Origin: Pseudomonas arsenicoxydans
Lineage (GTDB): Bacteria > Pseudomonadota > Gammaproteobacteria > Pseudomonadales > Pseudomonadaceae
Length of the DNA: 64,000 nt
NCBI RefSeq assembly: GCF_900103875.1
Contig: NZ_LT629705.1
Coordinates: forward strand, 4,349,001-4,413,000
Reading direction: 5' to 3'
Made by a program: the position numbers and the translations under genes. Below, one piece after another: positions 31,086-42,546 of the stretch (positions within the stretch are counted from its first letter, which is position 1; every line of letters begins with the position of its first letter). Below the pieces are notes generated by a model, which was not told the origin of the DNA, searched no databases, and saw nothing but the letters and a program-made list of their open reading frames with translations.

Positions 31086-31725
31086 CCATGTCCTCCTCGT
31101 TCTGGGGGGTGGCCGACCGCTCGTTATCCCAAATCAGTCGAGGGTCGAAACTCATCGCCGACAGCATGGTGAACACCACCACCAGGCCAAAAAACAGAAT
31201 GCCCGGGCGCGGTTCGATATCGGCCAGGGCTTCAAACTTCACCAGTGAAGCCACCAGGGCCACCACAATCACGTCGAGCATTGACCAATAACCGATGACC
31301 TCGACAAAGCGATACATTTTTGAGCGCTCTTTGCGCGCCCAGTCGCTGTCGCGTTGCACCGTGACGAGTAGCAGCGTCAGGGCGACGAACTTGATGCCGG
31401 GCACCGCAATGCTCGCAATGAAGATGATCAGGGCGATGTCCCAGGCACCGGCTTCCCAGAACTCCAACACACCACTCATGATCGTGCTGTCGGCGCCATT
31501 GCCGACCATCTTGGTGTTCATTACCGGTAACAGATTGGCCGGCACGTAGAACGCCAGGGCCGTGAACATGTAGGCCCAGGTCCGGGCCAGCGAGTTGGTT
31601 TTGCGTCGGTGCAGTGGCGCGCCGCAACGTTCGCATTCGTGGGGCTCATGGGTCATGTCACAGGCCATGCCGCAGCTGTGGCACAGGCACAGGTTGAGTT
31701 CGCTGGCGACCGGGGGCGTTTTCAT
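31066..31725 (-). CDS. pqiA: Paraquat-inducible protein A, second half-size protein
   Basis: This 219-residue PqiA-domain membrane protein has an N-terminal zinc-ribbon-like pair CHSC / CERC and about four helices with LLPVMNTKMVGNG. In Escherichia coli PqiA is one protein with two such domains; here each domain is a separate gene. The ATG at 31725 overlaps the stop of the upstream pqiA gene (ATGA). Confidence 0.92.
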   Translation of the reverse strand: MKTPPVASELNLCLCHSCGMACDMTHEPHECERCGAPLHRRKTNSLARTWAYMFTALAFYVPANLLPVMNTKMVGNGADSTIMSGVLEFWEAGAWDIALIIFIASIAVPGIKFVALTLLLVTVQRDSDWARKERSKMYRFVEVIGYWSMLDVIVVALVASLVKFEALADIEPRPGILFFGLVVVFTMLSAMSFDPRLIWDNERSATPQNEEDMDEVASH

Positions 31726-32318
31726 AAGACGTCCCACAATTCACGGACATCGCGACCGGCAATGCGGATCATCATCAGACTGAGTATGGCAAGGGCAAAC
31801 AGGCCGATACCGGGAAGCACATCGAGCAACCCGGCCAGCTTGATGACCGCAACCATCGCGCCCAAGAGGCAAACCTCCAGCATGCTCCAGGGCCTGAGGG
31901 CTTCCAGCCAGCGCATGCAAAACCTGAAACCCGGCGAGCGCCGGGAGGCGAGGGCGTAGCTGAGCACCCAGATCAGCAGCACCAGCTGAAAAATCGGGGC
32001 GATGATCATCGCAATCGCCGCCACCATGGCGATGAAGGTGATGGGGCCGAGGCTCAGGGCCAGTACCGAATCCCAGAGGGTTGCGCTGTTTTTCAGGCCC
32101 TTGAGGCTGATGCTCATGACCGGGTAGAAATTGGCGAAAATCCACAGCATCAGCGCGGTGAAGGTCAACGCCAGGCGTTGCTCCACCGTCAAGCCGTTAT
32201 AACGCTGGAGCACACCGCCACAGCGTATGCACAGGGTTTTTTGATGTTTGGCGAGCGTGACTTTTTCATACACGCAGTCGCAGTGCTCGCAGATGATCAG
32301 ATGGTTTGTCGTAGCCAT
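31722..32318 (-). CDS. pqiA: Paraquat-inducible protein A, first half-size protein
   Basis: This 198-residue protein has the same layout as its neighbour: a CEHC / CIRC zinc-ribbon motif followed by about four membrane helices with the FYPVMSISLKG segment. It is the first gene of the pqi operon. The start at 32318 is preferred because the zinc ribbon begins just after it; the ATG nine bases upstream (MRP-) is also possible. The longer in-frame extension runs into a repeat element and is not real. Confidence 0.9.
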   Translation of the reverse strand: MATTNHLIICEHCDCVYEKVTLAKHQKTLCIRCGGVLQRYNGLTVEQRLALTFTALMLWIFANFYPVMSISLKGLKNSATLWDSVLALSLGPITFIAMVAAIAMIIAPIFQLVLLIWVLSYALASRRSPGFRFCMRWLEALRPWSMLEVCLLGAMVAVIKLAGLLDVLPGIGLFALAILSLMMIRIAGRDVRELWDVL

Positions 32319-32415
32319 AGGCCGCATTCGCCAGGACACAGGAAAGTCAGAGCACCCCCTCAATATAGAAGTGCCTAGCGATAGAGCAAATCGAAAGGCA
32401 CAAACGCGTTGTTGT

Positions 32416-32525
32416 TGATCGTTCCCACGCTCTGCGTGGGAATGCCTCACCGGACGCTCTGCGTCCGCTTTTTGGAACGCGGAGCGTCCCTGGCTGCATT
32501 CCCACGCAGAGCGTGGGAACGATCA
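32416..32525. repeat. GATCGTTCCCACGC-type inverted hairpin element
   Basis: Arms of about 30 bp (32416-32445 and 32496-32525) are exact reverse complements. Each arm contains its own small palindrome CCCACGC-TCT-GCGTGGG, and a further pair of GGACGC/GCGTCC hairpins lies inside. It is one of three copies in this window and lies between pqiA and the FAD oxidoreductase gene. Confidence 0.92.
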
Positions 32526-32531
32526 TGATCT

Positions 32532-35053
<2,522 letters not shown>

Positions 35054-35061
35054 TGGTGGGG

Positions 35062-36420
35062 TTAGACGCTGAACAGCAGGAACTCACGCTCCCAGGAGCT
35101 GATCACGCGCTTGAAGTTCTCATGCTCGGCACGCTTGACCGCGACGTAACCCCTGACGAATTTGCTGCCCAGGTAACGCTCGATGGTTTCGCTTTCTTCC
35201 ATCTGCGTCAGCGCGTCTTCGATGGTGATCGGCAAGCGCAGGTTGCGCCGTTCGTAGGCTCGACCCTGCACCGCCGCGCTCGGTTCGACGCCTTCGACCA
35301 TGCCGATGTAGCCGCACAACAGGCTGGCGGCAATCGCCAGATAAGGGTTGGCGTCCGCGCCCGGCAATCGGTTCTCGACACGCATGGCTTCGGGGCTTGA
35401 AGTCGGCACACGCAGGCCGACGGTGCGGTTCTCTTCGCCCCATTCGACGTTCACCGGCGCCGAAGTGTCCGGCAGGAAGCGGCGGAACGAGTTCACGTTC
35501 GGCGCAAACATCGGCAGCACTTTGGGGATGTATTTTTGCAGGCCGCCGATGTGGTGCAGGAACAGTTCGCTCATGTTGCCGTCGGCATCGACGAAGATCG
35601 GCTGGCCCGTGGCGATGTCGACCACGCTCTGGTGAATATGCATGGCGCTGCCGGGCTCATCGCCAATCGGTTTGGCCATGAACGTCGCCGCGACGTTGTG
35701 TTTGAGCGCCGCCTCACGCATGGTCCGCTTGAACACGGTGATCTGGTCGGCCAGGTCCAGCGCGTTGCCATGACGGAAGTTGATTTCCATCTGCGCCGGG
35801 CCGTCTTCGTGGATCAGCGTGTCAAGATCCAGGCCTTGCAGTTCGCACCAGTCGTAGACGTCTTCGAACAGCGGGTCGAATTCGTTGGCGGCATCAATGG
35901 AAAACGACTGGCGACCACTTTCAGCTCGCCCCGAACGGCCCATCGGCGCCTTGAGCGGCAAGTCCGGGTCTTCGCAGCGCTGGGTCAGGTAGAACTCCAT
36001 TTCCGGCGCGACAATCGGCCGCCAGCCTTTGTCGGTGTACAGCTGCAACACTTTCTTCAACACGTTGCGTGGCGACAGTTCGATCGGGTTGCCGAACTTG
36101 TCGAAGGTGTCGTGGATCACGATCGCCGTTGGTTCGATGGCCCACGGAATCACGTACACCGCGTCGGCGTCCGGCTTGCAGACCATGTCGATGTCGGCCG
36201 GGTCCAGCAGGTCGTAGTAAATGTCGTCGTCGACAAAGTCCCCGGTTACCGTTTGCAACAACACACTTTCCGGCAGGCGCATGCCTCGCTCATGCAGGAA
36301 CTTGTTGGTGGGTGCGATTTTGCCGCGTGCAATGCCGGTCAAGTCACTGACCACACACTCGACTTCGGTAATCTTGTGATCTTTCAGCCACGTGAACAGC
36401 TGATCGAAGGGGACATTCAT
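35062..36420 (-). CDS. Glutamine synthetase-like gamma-glutamyl-amine ligase
   Basis: This 452-residue member of the GS family has the beta-grasp N-terminus (VECVVSDLTGIARGK) and catalytic domain with MEFYLTQ, AGPAQMEINFRHG-like and KPIGDEPGSAMHIHQS segments, and the C-terminal NPYLAIAASLLCGY. It lacks the adenylylation loop region and length of GlnA (about 468) and is similar to PuuA/SpuI/PauA enzymes that join glutamate to an amine with ATP. CGAGGTC precedes the ATG at 36420. It is divergent from an EutR-like AraC regulator, so ethanolamine or another small amine is a possible substrate alongside putrescine. Confidence 0.9.
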   Translation of the reverse strand: MNVPFDQLFTWLKDHKITEVECVVSDLTGIARGKIAPTNKFLHERGMRLPESVLLQTVTGDFVDDDIYYDLLDPADIDMVCKPDADAVYVIPWAIEPTAIVIHDTFDKFGNPIELSPRNVLKKVLQLYTDKGWRPIVAPEMEFYLTQRCEDPDLPLKAPMGRSGRAESGRQSFSIDAANEFDPLFEDVYDWCELQGLDLDTLIHEDGPAQMEINFRHGNALDLADQITVFKRTMREAALKHNVAATFMAKPIGDEPGSAMHIHQSVVDIATGQPIFVDADGNMSELFLHHIGGLQKYIPKVLPMFAPNVNSFRRFLPDTSAPVNVEWGEENRTVGLRVPTSSPEAMRVENRLPGADANPYLAIAASLLCGYIGMVEGVEPSAAVQGRAYERRNLRLPITIEDALTQMEESETIERYLGSKFVRGYVAVKRAEHENFKRVISSWEREFLLFSV

Positions 36421-36544
36421 AAAGACCTCGTTATTGGTTTTATTAACGTCGGGGAGGGTGGTTTCATCCACCACACACTTCCCCTGTGACGCGTTGACGA
36501 CTATCTTGGGCGAGCCTTGTCGTTCCATCTATCCACTTTAAGCA

Positions 36545-36563
36545 GCACCAAAACGCACCAAAC
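36545..36563. promoter_or_regulatory. Direct repeat in divergent promoter, candidate AraC operator
   Basis: Two copies of GCACCAAA(A)C lie head to tail at 36545-36554 and 36555-36563, one helical turn apart, in the 162-bp gap between the ligase gene and the AraC gene. AraC-family proteins commonly bind such direct half-sites. Position close to the AraC start also allows autoregulation. No binding evidence beyond pattern. Confidence 0.4.
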
Positions 36564-36582
36564 GAGTGCGTAAGGTCATCCC

Positions 36583-37503
36583 ATGTCAGCGTCCAGTCCG
36601 TTACAGGTTCAAGCGTTCAACACCGATGATGTCGCCGCGCAAATCCGCGCCACACCGGGTTGGGTGCAGCATTATCAGCAGATGTCACCGGGGCATTTCG
36701 CCGGGCGTGTGCGCTACCTGGACCTGCAAGGCGTGGAGATTTACGAAGAACAGATGAACACCCGGGTCGAGCAGAATTTCAGTGCGCCGCAGGGTTCTCT
36801 GGCGTTTTGTTTTGATCGCAGCGACAACGCGCTGTACGTGTTGAATGGCGAAAGCCGCAACATCTGGATCACCCCGGAGAACTACCAGGAAGTCGCCGTG
36901 GTGTTCGGCCCCGAGTTCGTCCAGCGCCACGGCTTGAACGTCGCGCGGCTGGAAGGCTTGTTCATGTCGCCGCTCAACTGCGGGCAGAACGCCTTGTTCA
37001 GCCGCTGGTTGAGCGGCACCTTGACCCGGCTGGCAGAGACGCTCGATCCACCGAGCAAGGAAGCGCTGACCCAGCAGTTGCTGGAGGATTGCCTCTACAT
37101 CCTCGATAACGCCTGTGTGTGCCTGGACCGCGGTGGACTGCAGCGGCGCACCGAAGAGCGCACGATCATGAAACGCATCGGTGAGTGGGCGGCTGATTCA
37201 CCGGAAGAAACCCTCAATCTGCTGGAGCTGTCCCAGGTTGCCGGGGTTTCCCTGCGTCAATTGCAGCATGCGTTCAAAGCCTTCACCGCCATGACCCCGA
37301 CCCATTGGCTGCGCCTGCGTCGGCTCAACAGCGCACACCGCGAACTGCTGGCCCGAACACCGAATGAGACCACCGTCGCCGAAGTGGCGATGAACTGGTC
37401 GTTCTGGCATTTGGGACGGTTTTCCAGCAGTTACCGGGCGCTGTTCAAGGAACTGCCGAGCGAAACGCTGAAACGCGCAGTGCCAAAAAGAACCCTGGTT
37501 TAA
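36583..37503 (+). CDS. AraC family regulator, EutR-like
   Basis: This 306-residue regulator has an N-terminal effector domain and a C-terminal double HTH (about 205-300). Stretches match the remembered EutR ethanolamine regulator closely: WVQHYQQMSPGHFAGRV near the N-terminus and MNWSFWHLGRFSSSYRALF in the second HTH. AAGG precedes the ATG. It is divergent from the gamma-glutamyl-amine ligase gene, so it probably activates amine utilisation. No eutBC genes are in this window. Confidence 0.9.
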   Translation: MSASSPLQVQAFNTDDVAAQIRATPGWVQHYQQMSPGHFAGRVRYLDLQGVEIYEEQMNTRVEQNFSAPQGSLAFCFDRSDNALYVLNGESRNIWITPENYQEVAVVFGPEFVQRHGLNVARLEGLFMSPLNCGQNALFSRWLSGTLTRLAETLDPPSKEALTQQLLEDCLYILDNACVCLDRGGLQRRTEERTIMKRIGEWAADSPEETLNLLELSQVAGVSLRQLQHAFKAFTAMTPTHWLRLRRLNSAHRELLARTPNETTVAEVAMNWSFWHLGRFSSSYRALFKELPSETLKRAVPKRTLV

Positions 37504-37526
37504 GGTCGGCTCTGGTTGGCGTCCAG

Positions 37527-39911
37527 TCAGGTCACGGGCGCCGGTTTCGCCAGCTCAATACCCGCCGCCCCCAAGCGCTTGAGGATTTCAAACAACAGAT
37601 CGCTTTTGGTCGTGCCGACGATTCTCGGGCTGCTGACGTAACCGGTGACCGTCAACGTGATGCCGTCGGGAGACAGTTTGCTGAAACGCACAAACGGCGC
37701 CGGTTTCTCAAGGATGGTTTCGTGTTCCTGATAGGTGTCGTACAGCAGGTCTTTCACTTGTTCAGGATCAATGTCCAGCGGGAACACCAGTTCGAGTGTC
37801 GCGACCCCTTGGGCACTGCCGCCGAGGGTGACGTTGCGCAGGTTCTGCGAGATCAGTTGCGAGTTGGGGACGATGACGATCGAGCGGTCACTGAGTTGTA
37901 TTTCGGTAGCCCTGACGTTGATGCGCCGGATGTCGCCTTCGACGCCGCTGATGCTGATCAGGTCGCCCACCTTGACCGGCCGCTCGGTCAGGAGAATCAG
38001 GCCGGAAACGAAATTCTTGACGATTTCCTGCAAGCCGAAACCGATGCCCACGGACAGTGCGCTAACGATCCACGCCAGGTTGGTCCATTTGATGCCCAGC
38101 GATGACAGGGTCAACAGAATCACCAAGGCGTAGCCGATGTTGGCAAACAGTGTGCTCAGTGAGGCACACATGCCGGGGTCCATGTCGGTCTTGGGCAGGA
38201 ACTCGTTATCCAGCCATCGGCACAGTGAGCGAATCAGGTAGATACCGATCAACAGGGCCAGCACGGCTTTCAACAGGTGGTCGGGGATGATATTCAGTTT
38301 GCGCAAACCGTCGCCGCCGAGGATGGCGAACGTTTGGGTGAACAGTTGCCCCAGTGTGGTCCCGACCCCGCCCACAAACAGTGAAATGACCGCCAATAGA
38401 ATTAACGTGGCACGCCCCGCGCCGGACAAAATGACCGAGACTTGCTCAAGGCGTACATCGCCGATTCCGAGCAATTGCTTGAACGCTTTGCCGCTGGGGC
38501 TCTTGGGTGAAAACAGGTACTCGCAGGTGTCTCTGAACACCTGCGTCAGCAAGTAGAACCCGCACAGGATGATGAAACCCCAGACCAGTTGATAAGTGAT
38601 GAACCGTGCCAGGGAGACATAGCCGATCAACAGCGCAAGCAGCGCCACCACGATCACGACGGCGGCGAACGAGTAAATCAGTCCGGCCAGGGTGGTGCTC
38701 GATTCGGGCGCCTCACCGCTGTCCACTACGGCTCTTCGGACTTGGCTGGCACGGCGGAACAAGGCACCGATAATCACTGTGACCAGGAGCGAAACCACTC
38801 CCCGACCAAAGAGGATGGCCGGTGCGCTCATGCCGGTGACATTGGTGATTTGCGCCAGGCCCACCAGAATCAGCAGTGTGACGGACAACAATCTGGGGTA
38901 AGGCTGGATCGCCAGCGCAACCGGGTCGGCGATGGCGGGCAGGCGCCAGGACGGATGCCGGGTCGACAGCAGCGCCCGGCTCAAACCGGTGATCAGGATG
39001 CAGACATAGATGACTTTTTCGAATTCATCGGCGAAGTTCTGAATCATGGGCGACAACGGCATGTCTCGCGTAAGCGCATAAAACAGCAGTTGCATCGCGC
39101 AGGCGGTGGTCAATACCGTCGCCACGACGGAGGCCAGGGCAAGCGAGCTTCGGCGCAAACGACCTTCGGGCATTCGATGAATGCATATCCAGGTCAGCCC
39201 GCGTTCGGCAATTCGTCGACCCCAGGACCAAATGGCTGCCGCCAGCAACACAAGGGTCACGCCAGACAGTCGATTGCCGGGCTGCCAGGCGGCCTGGAGC
39301 GCACTGCCGGCCTGCTGGATGAATTCAGCAAGGCGCTGGCGGTCCTCCGGCAGTGGATTGAACAACGGTGCCCAGAACCCCGGCGACAGGATGCTGCCGC
39401 TGCGAAGCGTGACTTCGGTTTCCAGAATGCTGCGTCGAATGCCGGCAATTTGAATGATCAGGTCGGCAGCGTTGGCTCTCAGCGCCGCCAGGGTTTTCAA
39501 ATTGAAATCGACTTTGATCTTTTGCTCGGACAGATAGGCCCTTTGTGTCGCAATGTCCGATTTTTCCGGCGTGATTTCGCCCTGTGACACTGGACCCAGC
39601 ACATCAAGCTGGGCTTGCAGTTGCTTCTGTTCGGGCAGCAGGGAAGACTGCAAGGTGTCCACATCCTTTATGAACAACTGCACGGAGTCCTGCAGGCCGA
39701 CCATCTGCGTGAGGTTATTGGCCTGCGAAATCTGCTGCTTGATCCGGTCGAGACGGGCTTGCAGCGCTTGCAGATCACTTTGGGAGACTGCAACGGACGA
39801 AGGGCCTGAAACAGCCGATGGCGGCAGCAGTTCGGCAGCCGACAGCACAGTGGCGTTCGGTCCAAGCAGCGTGAGCACGACGAAAATCATTGACTTCAAT
39901 GCCTTGCGCAT
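37527..39911 (-). CDS. Large mechanosensitive channel, DUF3772/MscS family
   Basis: This 794-residue protein has a signal peptide (to about residue 26), a periplasmic coiled-coil part (about 45-180, DUF3772-type), about ten transmembrane helices and a C-terminal MscS domain. The MscS part has GLQEIVKNFVSGLILLTERP and the IVPNSQLISQ motif near residue 690. Such proteins open under membrane tension to relieve osmotic downshock. It is convergent with the AraC gene and single. The signal start MRKALKSM supports the ATG, although no strong ribosome binding site precedes it. Confidence 0.9.
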   Translation of the reverse strand: MRKALKSMIFVVLTLLGPNATVLSAAELLPPSAVSGPSSVAVSQSDLQALQARLDRIKQQISQANNLTQMVGLQDSVQLFIKDVDTLQSSLLPEQKQLQAQLDVLGPVSQGEITPEKSDIATQRAYLSEQKIKVDFNLKTLAALRANAADLIIQIAGIRRSILETEVTLRSGSILSPGFWAPLFNPLPEDRQRLAEFIQQAGSALQAAWQPGNRLSGVTLVLLAAAIWSWGRRIAERGLTWICIHRMPEGRLRRSSLALASVVATVLTTACAMQLLFYALTRDMPLSPMIQNFADEFEKVIYVCILITGLSRALLSTRHPSWRLPAIADPVALAIQPYPRLLSVTLLILVGLAQITNVTGMSAPAILFGRGVVSLLVTVIIGALFRRASQVRRAVVDSGEAPESSTTLAGLIYSFAAVVIVVALLALLIGYVSLARFITYQLVWGFIILCGFYLLTQVFRDTCEYLFSPKSPSGKAFKQLLGIGDVRLEQVSVILSGAGRATLILLAVISLFVGGVGTTLGQLFTQTFAILGGDGLRKLNIIPDHLLKAVLALLIGIYLIRSLCRWLDNEFLPKTDMDPGMCASLSTLFANIGYALVILLTLSSLGIKWTNLAWIVSALSVGIGFGLQEIVKNFVSGLILLTERPVKVGDLISISGVEGDIRRINVRATEIQLSDRSIVIVPNSQLISQNLRNVTLGGSAQGVATLELVFPLDIDPEQVKDLLYDTYQEHETILEKPAPFVRFSKLSPDGITLTVTGYVSSPRIVGTTKSDLLFEILKRLGAAGIELAKPAPVT

Positions 39912-40134
39912 AGGAGTGCCCGGCTCTGTTATTGGTCGCTTGACCTATGAGGTTAGGCCATCACGCCAAAACGATCGAAAAGAATCATGGGCAGGCGCCT
40001 TCGGGGCTATTGCGCAAGGGGAACGAACGGTGTGTGATCTACACTCCTTTTTGCTCAATCAAGCCGGTCATCTGTCTTGAGCTGCCAAACCACCCGGTGT
40101 ACTTGCAGGGTAACGGACTGCGTTGGAGGTCTAT

Positions 40135-40428
40135 ATGAATAAGGTGTGGTTCGTCAGTCTGTGCGCTGTATTGGCCGTTACATGTTCCCAGGCCTGGGCG
40201 GAAACCGTCGTGCCGATGAAGGAACAGGACTCGCAACAAACCAAGCTCGATATCGACGATTGCCATGACGTGGCACTCAGTGAGAGCCCAACGCCGCCGC
40301 CCTCGGGCACTGATGCGTCTGAAACACACGGGCGTCAGCACAACGAATTTTATGAAGGCGACCAGGACGAAACGAAGACGGCCTATGTCAATTGCCTGCA
40401 AGCACGGGGTTATCAGGTCAATCCTTGA
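40135..40428 (+). CDS. Small exported protein of unknown function
   Basis: A 97-residue protein with a clear signal peptide (MNKVWFVSLCAVLAVTCSQAWA), preceded by an ideal GGAGG seven bases before the ATG. The mature part is about 75 residues, acidic and proline-containing, with two cysteines (DDCHD and VNCLQ) that may form a disulfide. I do not recognise a family. It overlaps the convergent DUF2955 gene by 16 bp at the 3' ends, and lies divergent from the MscS-family gene. Confidence 0.8.
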   Translation: MNKVWFVSLCAVLAVTCSQAWAETVVPMKEQDSQQTKLDIDDCHDVALSESPTPPPSGTDASETHGRQHNEFYEGDQDETKTAYVNCLQARGYQVNP

Positions 40429-41438
40429 GTTTTTTGCCGCCGCGCCTCGAGCAGATGAACCATCAGGCAGGCATACAGTGTCACGAGCAGGAACAACCCC
40501 ATGCGCACGGCGAACGCCGTGTACACGTCCTTGCCGGCGATGCTGTCCTGCACCGACTGGCCCAACAGGATAATCAGCGTGATCAGGGTGTTGAGCCAGA
40601 ACCCGGGGGTAAACCGCGTCGGGCTCAGGGCATACAGTTTGCGCGCCAGCACCAGGCCGAACAGCAGCATCCACAGAAAGAACATCCACAGGTGCACAAA
40701 CAGACTCAGGGCACTCCAGAACAGGATCGCCAGCAGGCCCGCGGACAGGGTCGAACCGACGAGTTCACGGCCGGCGTTGCGGGCGTTTATCGTGGAGCTT
40801 TGCTGGCCCAGGCTGACGGCCTTGAGGATGATGGGCAAGTAACCTGCCGGGTCGATCAGCGCCATGAGGAACGCCGGTAGCACGATCAGCGTGGCACGTA
40901 GCGCAACCCGACTGACCTCTTCATCGGGCAGGGCTGCGGCGGGCGGCGGCGAAGGGGCATTGGGCGGGTCCGGGAATAATCCATGACTGATCGCCACGAC
41001 CAACACCGCGAGCAGCAGGCCCTTGACCAGGGCCCCGATAACCAATGCCGCCAGGTCGAATTCGGCAACGCCTGCCGAGGAGATCATGGTCAGGCCGATC
41101 ACCAGAAAGGTCACGATCAGTTGATTGCCGCCGCGCAGGCCAAAACGGAAGACCAGGAACAAACACACACCGATCACCAGCACCCCTGTGACGGGGTAGT
41201 AACGCAGTACCGGAATCAATAGCAGGCCGACACTGGTGGTCAACATCGCGACCAAGGCGAGCACCACGGCCGCCTTGAACGGCAGCGGGCGATTGACCGA
41301 GGCCAGCAGGATCAGGCACAACACCGGCGCTAAAAAGGGAATCGGCAAGGCCAGGCCGAAACTAGCGGCCAGGCACAGCGCCGTGCCCGTGGCCAGGCGC
41401 AGCGCGCGTTGTTCGCGCGGTGTGCGCTTAGTAGGCAT
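40413..41438 (-). CDS. DUF2955 / FUSC-like inner-membrane efflux permease
   Basis: This 341-residue membrane protein has ten or so helices in two bundles with a short cytoplasmic linker (about 160-185, proline-rich), as in DUF2955 proteins, relatives of the aromatic-acid exporter family AaeB/FUSC. It probably exports a small organic compound with the HlyD-type adaptor and outer-membrane factor encoded upstream. Its start overlaps the HlyD gene by 11 bp. Confidence 0.85.
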   Translation of the reverse strand: MPTKRTPREQRALRLATGTALCLAASFGLALPIPFLAPVLCLILLASVNRPLPFKAAVVLALVAMLTTSVGLLLIPVLRYYPVTGVLVIGVCLFLVFRFGLRGGNQLIVTFLVIGLTMISSAGVAEFDLAALVIGALVKGLLLAVLVVAISHGLFPDPPNAPSPPPAAALPDEEVSRVALRATLIVLPAFLMALIDPAGYLPIILKAVSLGQQSSTINARNAGRELVGSTLSAGLLAILFWSALSLFVHLWMFFLWMLLFGLVLARKLYALSPTRFTPGFWLNTLITLIILLGQSVQDSIAGKDVYTAFAVRMGLFLLVTLYACLMVHLLEARRQKTQGLT

Positions 41439-42546
41439 AGCTCAGCCAGCTCATGAACCCCACAAACAATCGACCAAGCGGATTCAACGGATTGCCCTCG
41501 GAGGGGAAGGCCATGACTTCCGCCTGCCCGCCGGCACGGATGGCTCGGTTGTCGCGCAGCGTGGCGAGTGCCTCTGGGGAGAACTGGATGATCACCGGAA
41601 AGCGCTGTGCCGGCCGCAACCAGTCGCGGCTGTTTTGCACGCTGGGCAACGTCCCTGGCGCGGTTGGCTGCCCGACGCTGATGCCATAGCCGATACTGCG
41701 CACCTGGCCTTCAAAAATTTCACCCGGTAGCGCGTCCAGCACAATGGCGACCGGCGTCTCGGGCTTGATCAGGCCCAGGTTGTTTTCGGTCATGTCCGCG
41801 CTGATCCAGACATCGTGGATGGCAATCAAGGTCATGACCGGGCTACCGGCCGCGGCGAATTGCCCGGCGTCGGTACGCAGGTCGGTGATCAGCCCCGCCG
41901 AGCGCGCACGGATCTGCGTGTTGGACAAATCCAGTTCGGCTTTCGACAGCGCCGTGGCAGCGCTGCGCAACAGAGCGTTGGTTTCCTCGCTGCCACCTTC
42001 CTGCTCGCGCGCACGCTGGACTTCGGCACGGGCGGCGGCGACCTGGCTGACGGCCTGTTCACGGTTGGCGCGAGACACTTCAAGCACGCGTACGGAGATG
42101 GTGCCAGGGTCTTCGCGATACAAACCTTCAAGACGCTGATTGTCTTGCCTGGCCTTGAGTTCGTTGGCCTGGGCAGCCCTCAAGTTGGCTTGGGCCGAGG
42201 CTATGCCGGCGGTGCTGGCGCCGACCTGTCGACGTGTCGACTCCAGGTCTGCGCGAGCCCGGTCGACGGCAATCTGGTACGTCTGCGGATCGACCTCGAA
42301 GAGCACGTCACCGGCCTTGACGTCCTGATTGTTGCGCACATTGACGCGGATCACCCGCCCGGCGACTTCAGAGGCGACCGGAATGACGAAGGCTCCCACC
42401 CGCGCCTGTTGCGTGTAGGGCGTGAAGCGGTCGGCCAACAAATACCAAGTCAGGCTCAAGACAATCAGCAGCAACACCCATTTAATGCCTTTTTTCGCCG
42501 GGTCGGGCGCGGGCGTTTCGGGAACGGTCTGCGCGGCTTCGCTCAT
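41428..42546 (-). CDS. HlyD/EmrA-type membrane fusion protein
   Basis: This 372-residue adaptor has one N-terminal transmembrane helix (GIKWVLLLIVLSLTWYLL), a biotinyl-lipoyl-like domain (GRVIRVNVRNNQDVKAGDVLFEVDP), an alpha-hairpin coiled coil (about 85-205) and a beta-barrel domain (ISADMTENNLGLIKPE). It bridges the inner-membrane permease and the outer-membrane channel. It overlaps the outer-membrane factor gene by 4 bp. Confidence 0.93.
   Translation of the reverse strand: MSEAAQTVPETPAPDPAKKGIKWVLLLIVLSLTWYLLADRFTPYTQQARVGAFVIPVASEVAGRVIRVNVRNNQDVKAGDVLFEVDPQTYQIAVDRARADLESTRRQVGASTAGIASAQANLRAAQANELKARQDNQRLEGLYREDPGTISVRVLEVSRANREQAVSQVAAARAEVQRAREQEGGSEETNALLRSAATALSKAELDLSNTQIRARSAGLITDLRTDAGQFAAAGSPVMTLIAIHDVWISADMTENNLGLIKPETPVAIVLDALPGEIFEGQVRSIGYGISVGQPTAPGTLPSVQNSRDWLRPAQRFPVIIQFSPEALATLRDNRAIRAGGQAEVMAFPSEGNPLNPLGRLFVGFMSWLSYAY

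Noticed and set aside
28852..32450. Longer first PqiA frame starting at 32450
   Set aside because: The extra N-terminus ([11 protein letters not shown]) is translated from a GATCGTTCCCACGC repeat; the same peptide precedes the binding-protein gene at 34981.
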